A stretch of DNA of 64,000 nucleotides from Marsupella aquatica (Eukaryota; Marchantiophyta): the NCBI GenBank assembly GCA_973895155.1, contig OZ316897.1:23064001-23128000 (forward strand), given 5' to 3'. The notes under the pieces were generated by a model that saw only the letters and a program-made list of their open reading frames with translations, was not told the origin of the DNA and did no database searches. Numbering within the stretch: position 1 is the stretch's first letter; every line of letters starts with the position of its first letter. Made by a program: the position numbers and the translations under genes. Positions 11,202 to 22,451 of this stretch are shown here, one piece after another.

Positions 11202-13792
11202 GTTGAGAAAGAACACCTTTAGCCTGTTTTCTAAGATATCTTTTTTTTTCTTCTTTTTTTCCCAGAAACGGGACAACCCCGGGAACAACTTTATTCAAAG
11301 GAAGCCCATATCCAAAAAGGAAACCATCAAACCGAAGAGGCGATTCCTGCTGTCCCGCTACGATCATCAAAACCACGAGCCATCGCCACCACCACAGCAG
11401 TTGGCACCGGGAGCAAACCAGAGCAGACAATTCAACCGGACTCCGCCGTGCATTCAGCCCGGCACCCCAGTACCAAAGGACATAAGGAGAGCAAAGGGTG
11501 CCCCGCGCAACCCATCTGTGGAAGCCGCTCAGAATCCAGATTCAAGGCCAGGCAGCAAGGGGACGAGAATGTCCGCACCCAAGAGAAAGCATGGCTAGGA
11601 GTGATGAGCACGATAAGATAAGAATTCCCGTAAGTTCTCGAAAAAACCTTGATAATTAGGCCTCCAGCCACAGATACAACAGCTGCCAGCACATCCTGGG
11701 GAAGGGCTCAGACTATACATCAGGGTACGAAGAGTCGAGTCGAGTCACAAGAGCAGAGAGCAGCAACCCGGGAGGAGAGCCCGAACACCAGGAGGAAGAG
11801 AAGGAAATCAAGGGATTGGAGAGGATCGGAGAGGGTTGCATCAGAATCGCAACAGAAGGAGGTCCATCACCATCAGAGTCCATCCGATCCAGAATCCGTA
11901 TGAGAAGGTTACTAGGAGCGCAGGGCGCGCCGAGTCACATGGAAAGGACATCCCCAGGCGAACCAGGAGCAGACAAGGTCGGGCCAGAAGTGAGGAGCCA
12001 GCAAGTATCCAAGACAGATCCGGCGAGCGCGTCCTGGAAAATGCATAGATTGGCGAATCTTAGTCAAATCAATATGACAAAATGGAGCATCCCGAGAGAG
12101 TTCTAATGAAGTAACTAAATTGCATTGTTACGTAGATTGCTATAAGAGCTAGCCAATAGACAATATCCAGTCGAAGACCTCCCAAGTTGATACCTTGATC
12201 AGATACATCGGCGAAGGATAAGCGAGCAATGGTGAACGATAACCGAGGAAAAGGAGAAGAAGATGATTCTAGTCTGCCGAATAAGTAGAGTAATCCTGGA
12301 ATGGTGTGGTAGAATAAATTGAGCATGAGGAGAGGAGGCGTGAGCGCGAGGCTGCCCACAACCGTCCTTTCCAAAAAAACAAGGAGTGGAGAAGAGGCCC
12401 GATCAAACACAATGACGTCCAGACCGCCAGCCAACACCGAGGAGGGGGTCCCTCAGCGAAAAGGAGCCGGCAGAAGATGCCATCCAACCGATAGCTAGGG
12501 TGAGAGAATGGACAATGGAAAGGAGAAAGACAGTACTGGGACGCCTGCCAAACAAAACCAGAATCCTGCACTCCCCATCTTGTGTTAAGTGCAACAGAAT
12601 CAATAATGGATGAATCAATCAATTTGAATGCAAGACAGCTTCTGAGAGTGAGGGGGAATGGATGGTCCTCCAGGCCTTTCCAGTGCCATTGTGATGCGAT
12701 AAAAGATCGATCCCACTCTGAAGAAGCACAATAAAGTTGGATAAAAATTGTATAGAGATAACTCCCACGCCGCGCACGCGAGCAATCCTGCAAGAAAAGT
12801 CAATCCAATCCCCCAAAACCCTGTCCCAAAGGTCCTGAACATAAGATAGGTTAATACGGGAGCAGGCACGGAGAAGGTCAGGAATAGCAGAGGCAGGAAA
12901 GTCATAGGAGTGGAGAGAGATGAGAAGAAGATCTGCAATGGACCACCTAGCAGGAATGGCTTGGGAATCAGAACTCCAACGAAGGTAAGGCCTGAATTGA
13001 GTCCAAGCCTTCCAGAGCCCTGCCGTATAGTTCATTCCTCTAAAGCTCGTTGGAGTGGAAAACAAAAAACGATCCATAGTAGAGTAACCGGAGAGACGCA
13101 GAGAAACCAAGTTATTCCAGTCTGCTAGCTTAAGGTTCGCCAAAAAAAGGATCGCCCACTCAGACCTTGGGTCCGTCAGCATCCGGGTTGCCCACCGGGC
13201 AAGCAGAGCAGATGCCTGCGTTTCTATGTCCTTAAAGACTAGTCCTCCATTCTGTTTCAGCCCACACATCGGAGCCCAGGAAACCAATGGGGTTTTTCTC
13301 TCTCCGTTGCGATTGAATCCCCATAAGATGTCCTTACAGATTTTTTGGATCAGTTCAGAGATACCACCTGCAAGGAAGGTGTACATCATATGGTACACCA
13401 TCATCGAAAGCAAAACATGTTTGATAAGGATCACTCTACCCGTGAAGGAAAAGTTCTTGTTGGACCAACTCAAAATTTTCTTATTTAGCTTCATGATGCA
13501 GAATTCCTGAAATTGTTGTTTAGACAGGTTCTGGCCCAACGGGGCGCCCAGGTAGCTCGTGAGATGACCTTTAGAAATAATAACACATTTTGAGTCAATT
13601 AGCCATTGCAGAATCCCTTCCATGCAAAAGGTTAGAATTTCAGTTTTCTTAAAATTCAGCCGAGCCCCGGCAGCCAGTTCATATAATTCCATCTTATGTT
13701 TTAATTGAAGGAAGCAATGTTCCTGAGCAGGAGTGAAGACGCCCAGGTCATCTACAAAGAAACGGTGAAAGATAGTTGGTCGTTGTTAACTT

Positions 13793-14275
13793 TGTCACCC
13801 CAACAGCATTTGAGTTGCAACTTTATTGGTTGCATATGTGTTGTGAGTTTGGGAGGGTGACCTGACATAGCAGGTCACCTGGTAGGGGTGACCTTTTCAC
13901 CCAGGTTACCATGCCTTTGTGTCATGGGGGTATACCTTGGAGAATGAGGGATTAGCTCCTCATTCTTCCAAGTTGAGCCTCCCGACACTAGTAGAGCTCA
14001 TGTGAGTGTGGCTATGGTGAGAGAGAGAGAGTGTATGCCGGTTGGCATGTAGAGCGACATTGGCAGGGTTCTGCTATGTGTATAGACTTGGAATCCCGCA
14101 TGGCTAGCGGGTGAGTTTGGCTCGACTTAGTGATACCTTGCAGCGGGGTCCCATTTCGCAAGAGATTTGTTATGGATTTTGGCGTACATGTGTTGTGTGT
14201 CGTGTGATTATTTGTTTTCTTGTTTACATGGTGTGCTGCGATGTGAGTTGTGTATGGATGTGTGTCCGCACGACA
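13793..14275. mobile_element. Solo LTR-like insertion (483 bp) inside the LINE reverse transcriptase
   Basis: LINE coding sequence stops after HGIKV (about 14280) and resumes at the FFVDD motif (about 13780); between them lies unrelated sequence. The insert runs from TGTCACCC to CACGACA, giving the TG...CA termini of LTRs, with ACTT on both sides (13789-13792 and 14276-14279) as a probable 4-bp target duplication. It includes a GA-dinucleotide run near 14020. No matching internal element is present, so solo LTR is an inference from ends and TSD. Confidence 0.6.
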
Positions 14276-15599
14276 ACTTTAATGCCGTGCACTTCACCTG
14301 CAGAGAGCGCTGCATCAAAATAGGCCATTAGAGGCTACGTGGAGAGTGCGAAGATGAGAGGGGTGAGGGGGCAGCCTTGGCGGACGCCTCTCATCAAAAG
14401 GATAGGTTCGGTGAACATTCCATTCACGTGAACCTTAACGGATGCTTGGTGCATCAGGCCCATAATATTCCGAGTGAATGTAGGACTGAGACCTAAGGTT
14501 AGCAGGGTTTCCCTGATATACTGATGATTGACCCGATTGAAAGCCTTAGCAAAGTCCATTTTCAGAAAAATAGCAGGAACATTGTTAGTGATCAGCCAGT
14601 CGCACGTTAGCCATGCCATTGAGATGTTATCCAAAATCTGTCATCCAGGAATGAACCCTGTTTGATGGACATTAACCATTTTAGGGAGAATGCGACAAAG
14701 CTGAATGGCAATCAACTTTGCAACAATCTTATAAGCAATGTTAAGAAGTGTAATCGGCCTCCAATTAGTGAGCAAGGATCTATCATGGGATTTGGGGACC
14801 AGCTTAATGACTCCCTCAAGAAAACCCAGGATCATGATGCCGTCATTCCAGAAGGAAAGGATCATGTCTAGAAAGGCTGGGGCAATAAACTCCCAACAAG
14901 CCAAAAAAAACCTCAACCGTCAACCCGTCAATTCCGGGGGCTTTGTGTTTTTGAAGTTGTTTAGCTGCGGATAAGAGTTCAAGGCCTGAGGGGGCCGCAT
15001 CTAAATGAGAGGACTCATCAAATGATAGGCGTGAGCTAGAGAGACGAAGGATTTCCTTCGTGGAAGATATGTTCTGAGATGATTCCGGCGCATCCGGAGA
15101 GTATAGTAATTCCCTACCTCCCTCAAAACCACCTCCCTATCAAATGATATGGAGCCGTCATTTAACCTGAGGTGGGGGATGGAGGCACGCTGCTGCTGTA
15201 TTTGGACGATGTTAAAAAAGAATTTAGTAGATGCATCCCCAATTCCAAGCCACCTAATTCTGGACTTCCTCCGCATCTCAATGGCTTCCGAGAATTCAAA
15301 GTCGCGAAGTTCAGTTTTTGCGATACGTAGGTCAGACAGACAATTCTCCGAACAGAGGGGGTCAGCCGCAGAATGCAAGGAATATACTCTTGATCTCTGA
15401 GGTCACTCTCATATGTCTGTTTGTCGCTTTTTTTATTGTATAGCCATCAGCTGATGGCGGAGCCGCTTGCTTGCAAGAAGAAAGGTAACCTTCGGATCCC
15501 CACAACGGGAGGATGAGTCTAACCATGCTCTCTTCAGTTGGACCATGTTTTCTGCATTTCTCAGAACCCAAGGGTTGGCCTTAAAGTGGAGAATTTACC

Positions 15600-16300
15600 A
15601 GTTACACTCCCTGGGCCCCCAACATTATTAATAATGGGCTGGACGTGCGAATGGATGAAGGGTGCAAAAAATCTGATTTGAGATTCATTTTTATAATTGG
15701 CTTAGAAATATCAAGGGATGGTTTTATTCAAAGAACCCTTTCTAACTAAGATAGGCTTATATAAATGTCGCCCAAGTTAATATGCTTCAAGAGGTGATGT
15801 AATATGGATGTGACACGCGTCACAATAGCTTCAAGAGGTGATGTAATATGGATGTGACACGCGTCACAATAGGATTGGTCCTTGTGGCCACCCTTTATTG
15901 GAACATACATGTATATGACATATAATTATGCTTGCAACATCTATGATTCAGAGTATTTTAGGACTTTGGAGCTTTTGAACCCTAACTACCCTGCCTTGTG
16001 GTTTAGAAATGCCCCAAAGTTGAAGTTTGGGGTTAAAGGGTCACGAACACAAAAATGTATGTACCCAAAACCCTTCCAAAACACTCCCGTCAGTTTTAGA
16101 ACCGTTTGCACATGATGAATTTATAACTTTTCAAGGCTTTCATAAATGGTGTAAAATGTGAAATTATAATATCTCAAAGGGGCAGATTTATTCTCCAAAA
16201 TTAAGTTTTTAAGAATAACAAGAGAAATTTTTATAGGCTTCCAAAAATAATAAGGGGTACTAGGGAGGGGGGTGTACGCACGTATACCTCTTTAGTTTAC
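15600..16300. mobile_element. AT-rich insertion in LINE ORF2, with 44-bp tandem repeat
   Basis: The block separates the endonuclease C-terminus (GPPAFVN, near 16310) from the reverse transcriptase N-terminal part (near 15571). It is AT-rich and non-coding, unlike the LINE. Exact ends are unclear: TTTAC near 15593 and 16298 could be a 5-bp duplication, and both edges have weakly similar ACACTCCC/ACACCCCC sequence in inverted orientation. It contains a 44-bp unit starting GCTTCAAGAGGTGATG repeated twice (15784-15827 and 15828-15871). Confidence 0.45.
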
Positions 16301-17167
16301 AAAGGCTGGGGGCCCAGAACCGAGAGTTGAGGGATGAATAATTCCAGAGAAGGAAACAGGACAATGATCTGAGAGGGGGCGATTGAGGTGGTGGCATAAC
16401 GAAATGACATGATCCATCCATGCACCTTGGTTGCTAAGGTAGAATCTATCGAGCCGTGACTGGGCCACTCCCAAAAGAGAATTTGTCTCCAAAAACCGTG
16501 ATCCTGGGACGTCACACACCAATTTATATACATCATACAAGTCAAATTTACATTTCAGTTCACTCCAGTTTGTTAGTTCAGAGCCAGTGAGCAACGATGA
16601 GTGCCCCGCCACCGAATCCTTGATTTTCTCAGTCATGTTGAAATCTCCTGCAAGAATCCAATTACCACTTGGAAGGTTATCAATGAGGTGTTTCCAAAGT
16701 CGAGCGCAAGCTGCTGACTGATTAGAAGCGTATATGCCAACAAATCCGAAGTTGCCTTGGTTACTCTGGAGTTGTGCCCAAATAACACTACTAATTGGTG
16801 AGATACTCGAGGAAATAATCTGAAAGGAGGGGTGCACCAGCATCATAGCCCCCCCCCTTTCCCAAGTCAGAAGGAGCAATAAGAGTTTGATATCCTGGGA
16901 GTAGAAAGGTTAGAGCAGATATAAGTCGGAAGTCCTTCGCCTTAATCTCGAGAAGTGTTAGTACATGTAGAGAGTAGTTGAGGTCGTTAATCCATTTTCA
17001 AATCACAAATTTTTGGTTGGGATCGCATAGCCCAGAGACATTCCAGATCACTAGATTGATTTGGTTATCCATTGAAAGCGCGAAATAGCTAGATCGACTG
17101 ATATTTGGTGTACCTTGGAATGTGAAATAGTCGATGGGGTAGGGAGATACTTAGCGCTATACCACAT

Positions 17168-18939
17168 TTATTGAAGTGGATCCAGATCTCGTTTCATACT
17201 TTGAGCTTGAAGAGTTGCTATCGCATTCAGTATCATCGTCCATCGATGTTGATTCTCCTTGCGATGCAAATCCCCCGATTGTGTCTCCCAAAATCTGATT
17301 ATATAGAAGTGTGGTGGACGCATTGCCAACGAGCCTTGGTGTCGATACTGCAAAAAGAGAGTGGACTTTCTGCTTTTTTTAATGACCTTGTTTCCTGTTG
17401 CACGAATCATCTGTTTGATTCTCCTTACTGGCTTGGTATATGTGACTTGAGGTGGTAACTCTTCTTCATCTGATGGACCGCTATCCTCCAAAAGGTTCCT
17501 TGGCATGTCCACAGCAGATGGGAATGGAGTCTGAGCGTCCAGTGTCGTGATGATCTCTCGGGAGGATGTTGCACTCGATGCAGGTGGTTGAAGTAATATG
17601 GGATGGTTTGGTCCCTCTACCTGATAGATTGGATAGGGTACCCCCAATCCTCCGATTGAGAAGCGCCGGATGCCACCAGATACAGCATGAAAGAGGAGGG
17701 ATAGATCATCCGGCGCCAGCTGAACATCCTTTCGTTGGAGCGGATGAAAAGGTTGAGTGACTGTGCGAGGCTATCCCGAGATCCGAATGGATTCCCGATT
17801 CTCATATACTAGACTGTAAGGGATCTTAATAGCTCCCGAGGTAAGGCCTTGTGGTGGGGTAGGGAGTAGTCCCCCGTATTGGAGGGTTGAGTCGTTAGAG
17901 CCTACCTGTTCGGATATGATCCATTCTTTGTTGAGTTGGCTATTCCTACTTTCTCCTGTATGTTGTATAGAGGCCGTGATGGTCTTATCCTTAAGGCGTG
18001 AAGGTTCATGAGAGGTAGCCTGCTCGGTACTCGCTCGAGGAATAATTCGTGGGCAATTGGAGCCAACATGCCCTAGTTCCTTGCAACAGAGACACACAAA
18101 TGGAATATGTGTGTACTCGATGTGTTGTTGAATAGTTATAGGATCAGATCCTTCACCACCATTCATGCAAATGACCAGTATCTCTGGTAGCGGCTGATTC
18201 ATGTCCCAGAGGATGCAGGCTCGTTCATGCGGGGAGGAAGAGTCGCCGGATGCTGGATAATATTGGAGTATTTTGCCCAGCCTTCCAAACATCTGTTTAC
18301 CACATCCTTCCAGTGCTAGCTCACGATATTTTAGTTCAGCCCAGACAGGCATCTTCCCCAGGAAATTCATGTGGAGGGAGAATGACGGATCCCATGGTGC
18401 ACAATACACATATTGATTCCCTTGGTACCATGGCGAGTTGCCGAGTGCCTGTATCTTGTGATCAGCCAAGTCAAAGGTTACTAGAAAAAGTTTTTTCCGA
18501 CGTACTTAGTATTTTTTAGTTTCCATTTCCTTTTGAACCAGAGTTCATATTCCGCCCACTTCAGGAATTGATGGTATGAGGGTATCCTCCCTCCAAAGAA
18601 AAACAAGACTGCTTTGGAAATGAGCTCAGATACTGTTTTGGAAGTTTTGCTTATACTTACATCCACTTGGAGCATTACCTTCGAGCTGTCTTCTTCGCGG
18701 ACCGATGCCGATAGGGAGCTGATGGCAGCTTTGCACTCAGATGATATCGACCACCTGTTGATGGTACTCGTGACTATGTCTAAACCATTCGTGAAGTCTC
18801 CCTCGTCTTCACTTGTCTGAACTTCAGTTCCTCGTTCGTTCGTTGAGGTTCTTGGCGTTTCCATTTCACCTACAATTTCATCAAATGGCTGAGTTTGGTT
18901 ATCCCTCCTTGCACATGCTTCTCCTTCCGCCAATTTCAC
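17168..18939 (-). pseudogene. LINE ORF1: nucleic-acid-binding protein with zinc knuckle, frameshifted
   Basis: Three consecutive open frames in different phases (18939-18481, 18469-17771, 17805-17168) make up one ancestral ORF. The middle part resembles the DUF4283-type ORF1 protein of plant LINEs and ends with a CX2CX4HX4C zinc knuckle, CLCCKELGHVGSNC (about 18100-18060), which binds the element RNA in active relatives. The breaks between frames show decay. Confidence 0.75.
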
Positions 18940-20146
18940 TCAGTCTTGCCATCGCACCTTGTGATGATTTTATGGGTTCCAATTCCTGTTGTTCTCGGAT
19001 CTACTTGCAGATCTTGGATTGCTTGATGATTATTCCAGCAGTTGTGTAGTTGGACCTATTTTTCTTCGTCTCTCATTTACGTTGTTGTTTCGTAGTTTAT
19101 TTCCGGGGAGTCTTTTCCTCCGTATGATTCCTTCTATCATTCTTGTTATTGTTTCTTGGATGCTTGTTGTTTCGTAGTTTATTTCCGGGGGGGTCTTTTC
19201 CTCCTTATTATTCCTTTTGCCATTCTTGTTATTGTTTCTTGAACGTGATTTCAGCTGAGTTCATTTTGCTTCTCTCTGACAACTTGGTGTCTTCTTGGTT
19301 ACATATCTAATCTGACGTTGAGTTATCTCTGATTCTCTTGAATTTCCCTTTTCATCTCTTCATCTGATCGACGTACTTAACTTATTCTCTCAATTCGTTT
19401 CTTCTATTTTGGTAAACTTAGTTATCTCCTGCTGTAATAGGTATGTACAGAATTGGTACAGTGTCGGTTCTGATTATCCAGTTGCTGCTCTTGATTCCTT
19501 TTTGCCTATGTTTCTTCCACTTTTTGTGGTTGATTTTCACCCTGTCCTATAGCATTAGTCAGCGGCTTCTTTTCCTTATTTAGGATCTTTCTGTTGCTTT
19601 GGTTCTTTCTACACATGTTACTTTCTTGGATTCAGTTTCCGTAGTTGTTTCGATGTTCCCGTATTATCTTCTGGCTGTTTTGGTTATTTTTAACTTGTTT
19701 CTTGAATCTCGTTCTTGTTGTAGCTTCTCTTATTTACTGGTGCGGATGTTACGCGTATTTTCTGATCTGATTTCCCAAAGTTTGATTTCTTTTCTTACCC
19801 TTACCTTCTTTTCTATGGTCTGTATATTACCTTTAGATTCTTTGGAATGTTTGAATGAACTATTGATTTCCTGAGCATGCGTTGTTACTTATCTTTGTAG
19901 TGTTGCTGTCCATCTCCTCGTTTGTCTCAACTGGTTTCGGAGCACAGATGATTGACGCTCAGATTCCTTGTTACTGTCGTAATATCCACTTTTCCTGTTT
20001 CTTTTCTTCTCTCTCTTGCGTCTTCGCTCTTCTGCCATCCCCGACACTTGCTCTGTATCCATCCCTCCCTCTGTATCCATCCCTCTGTATTGCTCTTGCC
20101 CTCCATCGCTCGCTTCCTCCATCGCTCGCCAATCAGTAAACGTTTC
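18940..20146 (-). repeat. LINE 5' leader with 82-bp tandem repeat
   Basis: There is no reading frame of substance. A unit of 82 bp beginning GTTGTTTCGTAGTTTATTTC is present at 19084-19165 and 19166-19247. The segment ends exactly at the LINE target duplication, so it is taken as the element's own 5' untranslated region. Confidence 0.6.
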
Positions 20147-20320
20147 CTAAGATATCTTTGACCCAACTTGGGCTAGGTTCCATGGGCCAGGGGCAGGGGG
20201 AAGATCACTTTAGGATTAACACATCCTATGTCATCCAACACAAATGACAAGGACTTTTCATGCACCCTTATGGTGTCACCACAGGTTCGTTCCACTTTTT
20301 TTGTTAGAACTTGCATTCAA

Positions 20321-20489
20321 TGGTAAACATAGAATGAGTTTGCAATGACATTTAGAGCGAAAAATTCATGGACAGCGAGAACAACGCCTTCAAATGTTCT
20401 AGGTCTCATTGGTAAACATAGAATGAGTTTGCAACAACATTTAGAGCAAAAAATTCATGGACAGCGAGAACGACGCCTTCAAATGTTCA
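20321..20489. repeat. 89-bp tandem direct repeat
   Basis: The unit starting TGGTAAACATAGAATG and ending CCTTCAAATGTTC occurs at 20321-20409 and 20410-20489 with few differences. It directly abuts the inverted helicase copy that starts at 20493. Confidence 0.85.
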
Positions 20490-20492
20490 TAG

Positions 20493-21500
20493 ACAAAATT
20501 CATGTACGATAGCTCTATTGTGATTGCTCAAACCAGCCTTGAAAGTCATTTCTGGGATAGACAACAATGGAAGATAAGGTCAACATAAAACATGCATTCC
20601 AGGAGACAACACACAAAATTAGATCCTCATAAACAGATGCTCCTGAACTCCCGAAACAACCCATGAATTGCTCACTAAGGGCTCACTGAAGTATCCAAAC
20701 TTGACACACAATTCCTCAGCAATGTGGACAAAGAAAACCAAAGCTAACTGAAGTAACCGTTGAAACAAGATTCCTAAAATGCTCCGTTTATAAGCAGCTA
20801 GCTGTCTGAAAGTTCCCTTCTTGATGCCAAAATTTTGCAACAAAGATGCCAAAAGGTGCCTATTCCCTACACATGATGAAAGGAAAGTTCTGATATCCAA
20901 TTTAGAGTGACCACACCTAAAGAATACCACCTTGGCAAAGCAGAAAGTGAGATATGATCACTCAAAAAATTGAGCACCACATCAATTTTTCAATTATTCA
21001 AGTGAGGGATAGAGTCGTAAAATAAATAAAAATTCCTTTAAACCCTTCTAAGAAAGAATTGCAAGAATCTCTTACCAAAGACAGATGCAAGAAAGCAGTA
21101 AGGAAAGCGACGATGCTACTTGTCGACCATTGTCAGTCATTACGTTGATATGAGACTGTCTGTCGGTGTACTAACCTTTCTCCTTGTTGACTCTAAATTG
21201 TTCCAGCCGGTCAGCAAATACTGATCCTATCAACTTCAGAAACGGGCCTCCAACCGATGCCTCCCCTTCCACCCCATCTTCCGTCTCCGGCCCTGCCACC
21301 TTGCCCTCCTTGTCCGCCTCTCCTTCCTCCTCCTCCTCCTCTTCTGCCTCTTCCTCCTCCATCTCCTCCACCGCGAGAAGTCATTCCTCCCCTCAATTCC
21401 TTTCCTTTCCTACCCTAAACCCGAACCCTCCTGAGATAACAAACGATTTATTCCAACATAGAATATCTTGTCTCGCAAAAACACGGTTAAAATCCGAGCT
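20493..21500 (-). pseudogene. Inverted copy of helicase 5' end (exon 1, intron 1, part of exon 2)
   Basis: Read on the minus strand this matches 24988-25988 of the helicase gene at high identity throughout: the sequence before exon 1, the Gly/Arg-rich exon 1 (21396-21184), the whole first intron, and exon 2 as far as the codons for HEFC. It is cut off inside the R3H domain and exon 1 carries indels, so it encodes nothing useful. Its upper end joins head to head with the direct copy at 21501. Confidence 0.9.
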
Positions 21501-22451
21501 CGGGGCCTGAGGAGAGGAATTGAGGGGATGAATGACTTCTCGCAGTGGAGGAGATGGAGGAGGAGGAGGAAGAGGCGGAAGAGGAGGAGGAAGGAGAGGC
21601 GGACAGGGACGGCAAGGTGACAGGGCCGGAGACGGGGGACGGGATGGGAGCGGAGGCATCGGTTGGAGGCCTGTTTCTGAAGCTGATAGGATCAGTATTG
21701 CTGAACGGGTGGAACAATTTAGAGTCAACAATGGGAAAGGTTAGTACACCGACAGACAATCTATCTTGAGGTCCATTCTTCTATGTTAGAGTGTTGATGC
21801 TCCATCTAAGTAGGGAGTCCTTGAAGAAAAACATTCACGTCCATGTGACGGTCTCATCAATAGCCCGAAGGATTAGTGGTCATTGTTGCTTTAGTCCTCA
21901 ATTGAATTTATTACCTATGCAGTGCCTCATTTCTGTTAGATATTGCTCTAGTCTTGTGACTCATGAGCTAACCACATTTAGGCTAACTTGGGTTAGGACT
22001 TAGCTAATGTTAGCGGTAGTGCTGTTGTGAGTATAGCTAGGGTTGATGCCAGACCCTGGTGAAACTTAGGCTCATTGTTATGGAGCTAGTTGAGAGATAG
22101 GGAGAGCTTGTGCTGTGGATGCTTGGTATGGCCGGTCAGCTTAGAGTGCAGTAAAGCTCTTGTGTGTTCCCGTGGACGTAGCCTCATGTGGAGGTGAACC
22201 ACGTATCTCTCTATGTCGACTCTTGTACGTTGGATGATTCATGGGCTCGCAGTTGCGAATGTCGTCTATGCTCAACAATTTCCTGAAAGAACTGAACTTG
22301 TGACCCCTTCATAGTGAGCATCATCGAGCATCTTCTAGGTCAAGTGAAACTCTTGGACTTATTCCATGACCTTACCACTTTTGCATGTCTAGTACTCACA
22401 ATCAAAGTTTGTTTTTGACCTATGTGCAGATTGCCAAAAAGAGGGCAAAGC
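21501..22451 (+). pseudogene. Direct, internally deleted copy of helicase 5' end, split by a solo LTR
   Basis: 21501-21757 matches 25066-25325 of the helicase gene (exon 1 with MTSRSGGDGGGG and the first bases of intron 1). The copy then jumps to sequence matching 26870 onward (intron 3 and the first bases of exon 4, ATTGCCAA), ending at 22451 against 27205. The region between, including exons 2 and 3, is missing. The intron-3 part is interrupted by the LTR at 21934-22277. The copy cannot encode helicase. Confidence 0.9.
21934..22277 (+). mobile_element. Solo LTR, 344 bp, with perfect 5-bp target duplication
   Basis: Starts TGTTAGAT and ends GCTCAACA, with ATTTC immediately on each side (21929-21933 and 22278-22282). 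It is a close match in opposite orientation to the LTR at 452-795. The same intron sequence without the LTR is present in the helicase gene near 27030, which serves as an empty-site control. The internal region was presumably lost by LTR-LTR recombination. Confidence 0.93.

Larger units (their letters stand above)
12069..17072 (-). pseudogene. LINE ORF2: endonuclease plus reverse transcriptase, interrupted
   Basis: ORF2 begins at 17072 with an apurinic endonuclease-like start (INLVIWNVSGLCD) and already carries a stop near KFVI. The endonuclease body at 16879-16292 contains AGDFNMTEK and SDHCPVSFSG. Coding resumes at 15571. Reverse transcriptase motifs follow: NVHQTGFIPG (about 14650), FLKMDFAKAFNRVNH (about 14550), GVRQGCPLTPLIFALST (about 14350) and, beyond the inserted LTR, FFVDDLGVF (about 13760). 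The region 13692-12069 corresponds to the thumb and C-terminal part (LNFKKTEI, WSNKNFSFTGRVILIKHV). Multiple frameshifts, stops and two insertions make it non-functional. Confidence 0.88.
11244..20146 (-). mobile_element. Degenerate L1-type LINE, about 8.9 kb including nested insertions
   Basis: Bounded by direct repeats of CTAAGATATCTTT at 11231-11243 and 20147-20159. Next to the left repeat is the A-rich tail, seen on this strand as a T-rich run. Reading right to left there is a 5' leader (20146 to about 18940), ORF1 with a retroviral-type zinc knuckle, and ORF2 with an endonuclease and reverse transcriptase. A 483-bp solo LTR and a roughly 700-bp AT-rich block interrupt ORF2. Stops and frameshifts in both ORFs show it is inactive. 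Removing the insertions leaves about 7.7 kb, long for a plant LINE because of the leader and the 3' part beyond the RT. Confidence 0.88.

Noticed and set aside
12269-12938. Several overlapping minus-strand frames that look like membrane proteins
   Set aside because: They are alternative frames of the decayed LINE ORF2 C-terminal region.
20161-20200. A 16-bp match GGCTAGGTTCCATGGG between about 10825 and 20170 flanking the LINE
   Set aside because: Considered as a second target duplication, but the CTAAGATATCTTT repeat fits the LINE ends exactly and the 16-bp match lies outside both; probably chance or an old repeat.
21184-21510. Ser-rich plus-strand frame and Glu/Pro-rich frames around the G-rich sequence
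   Set aside because: These are other-frame readings of the (GGA)n-rich helicase exon 1 copies; low-complexity DNA stays open in most frames.
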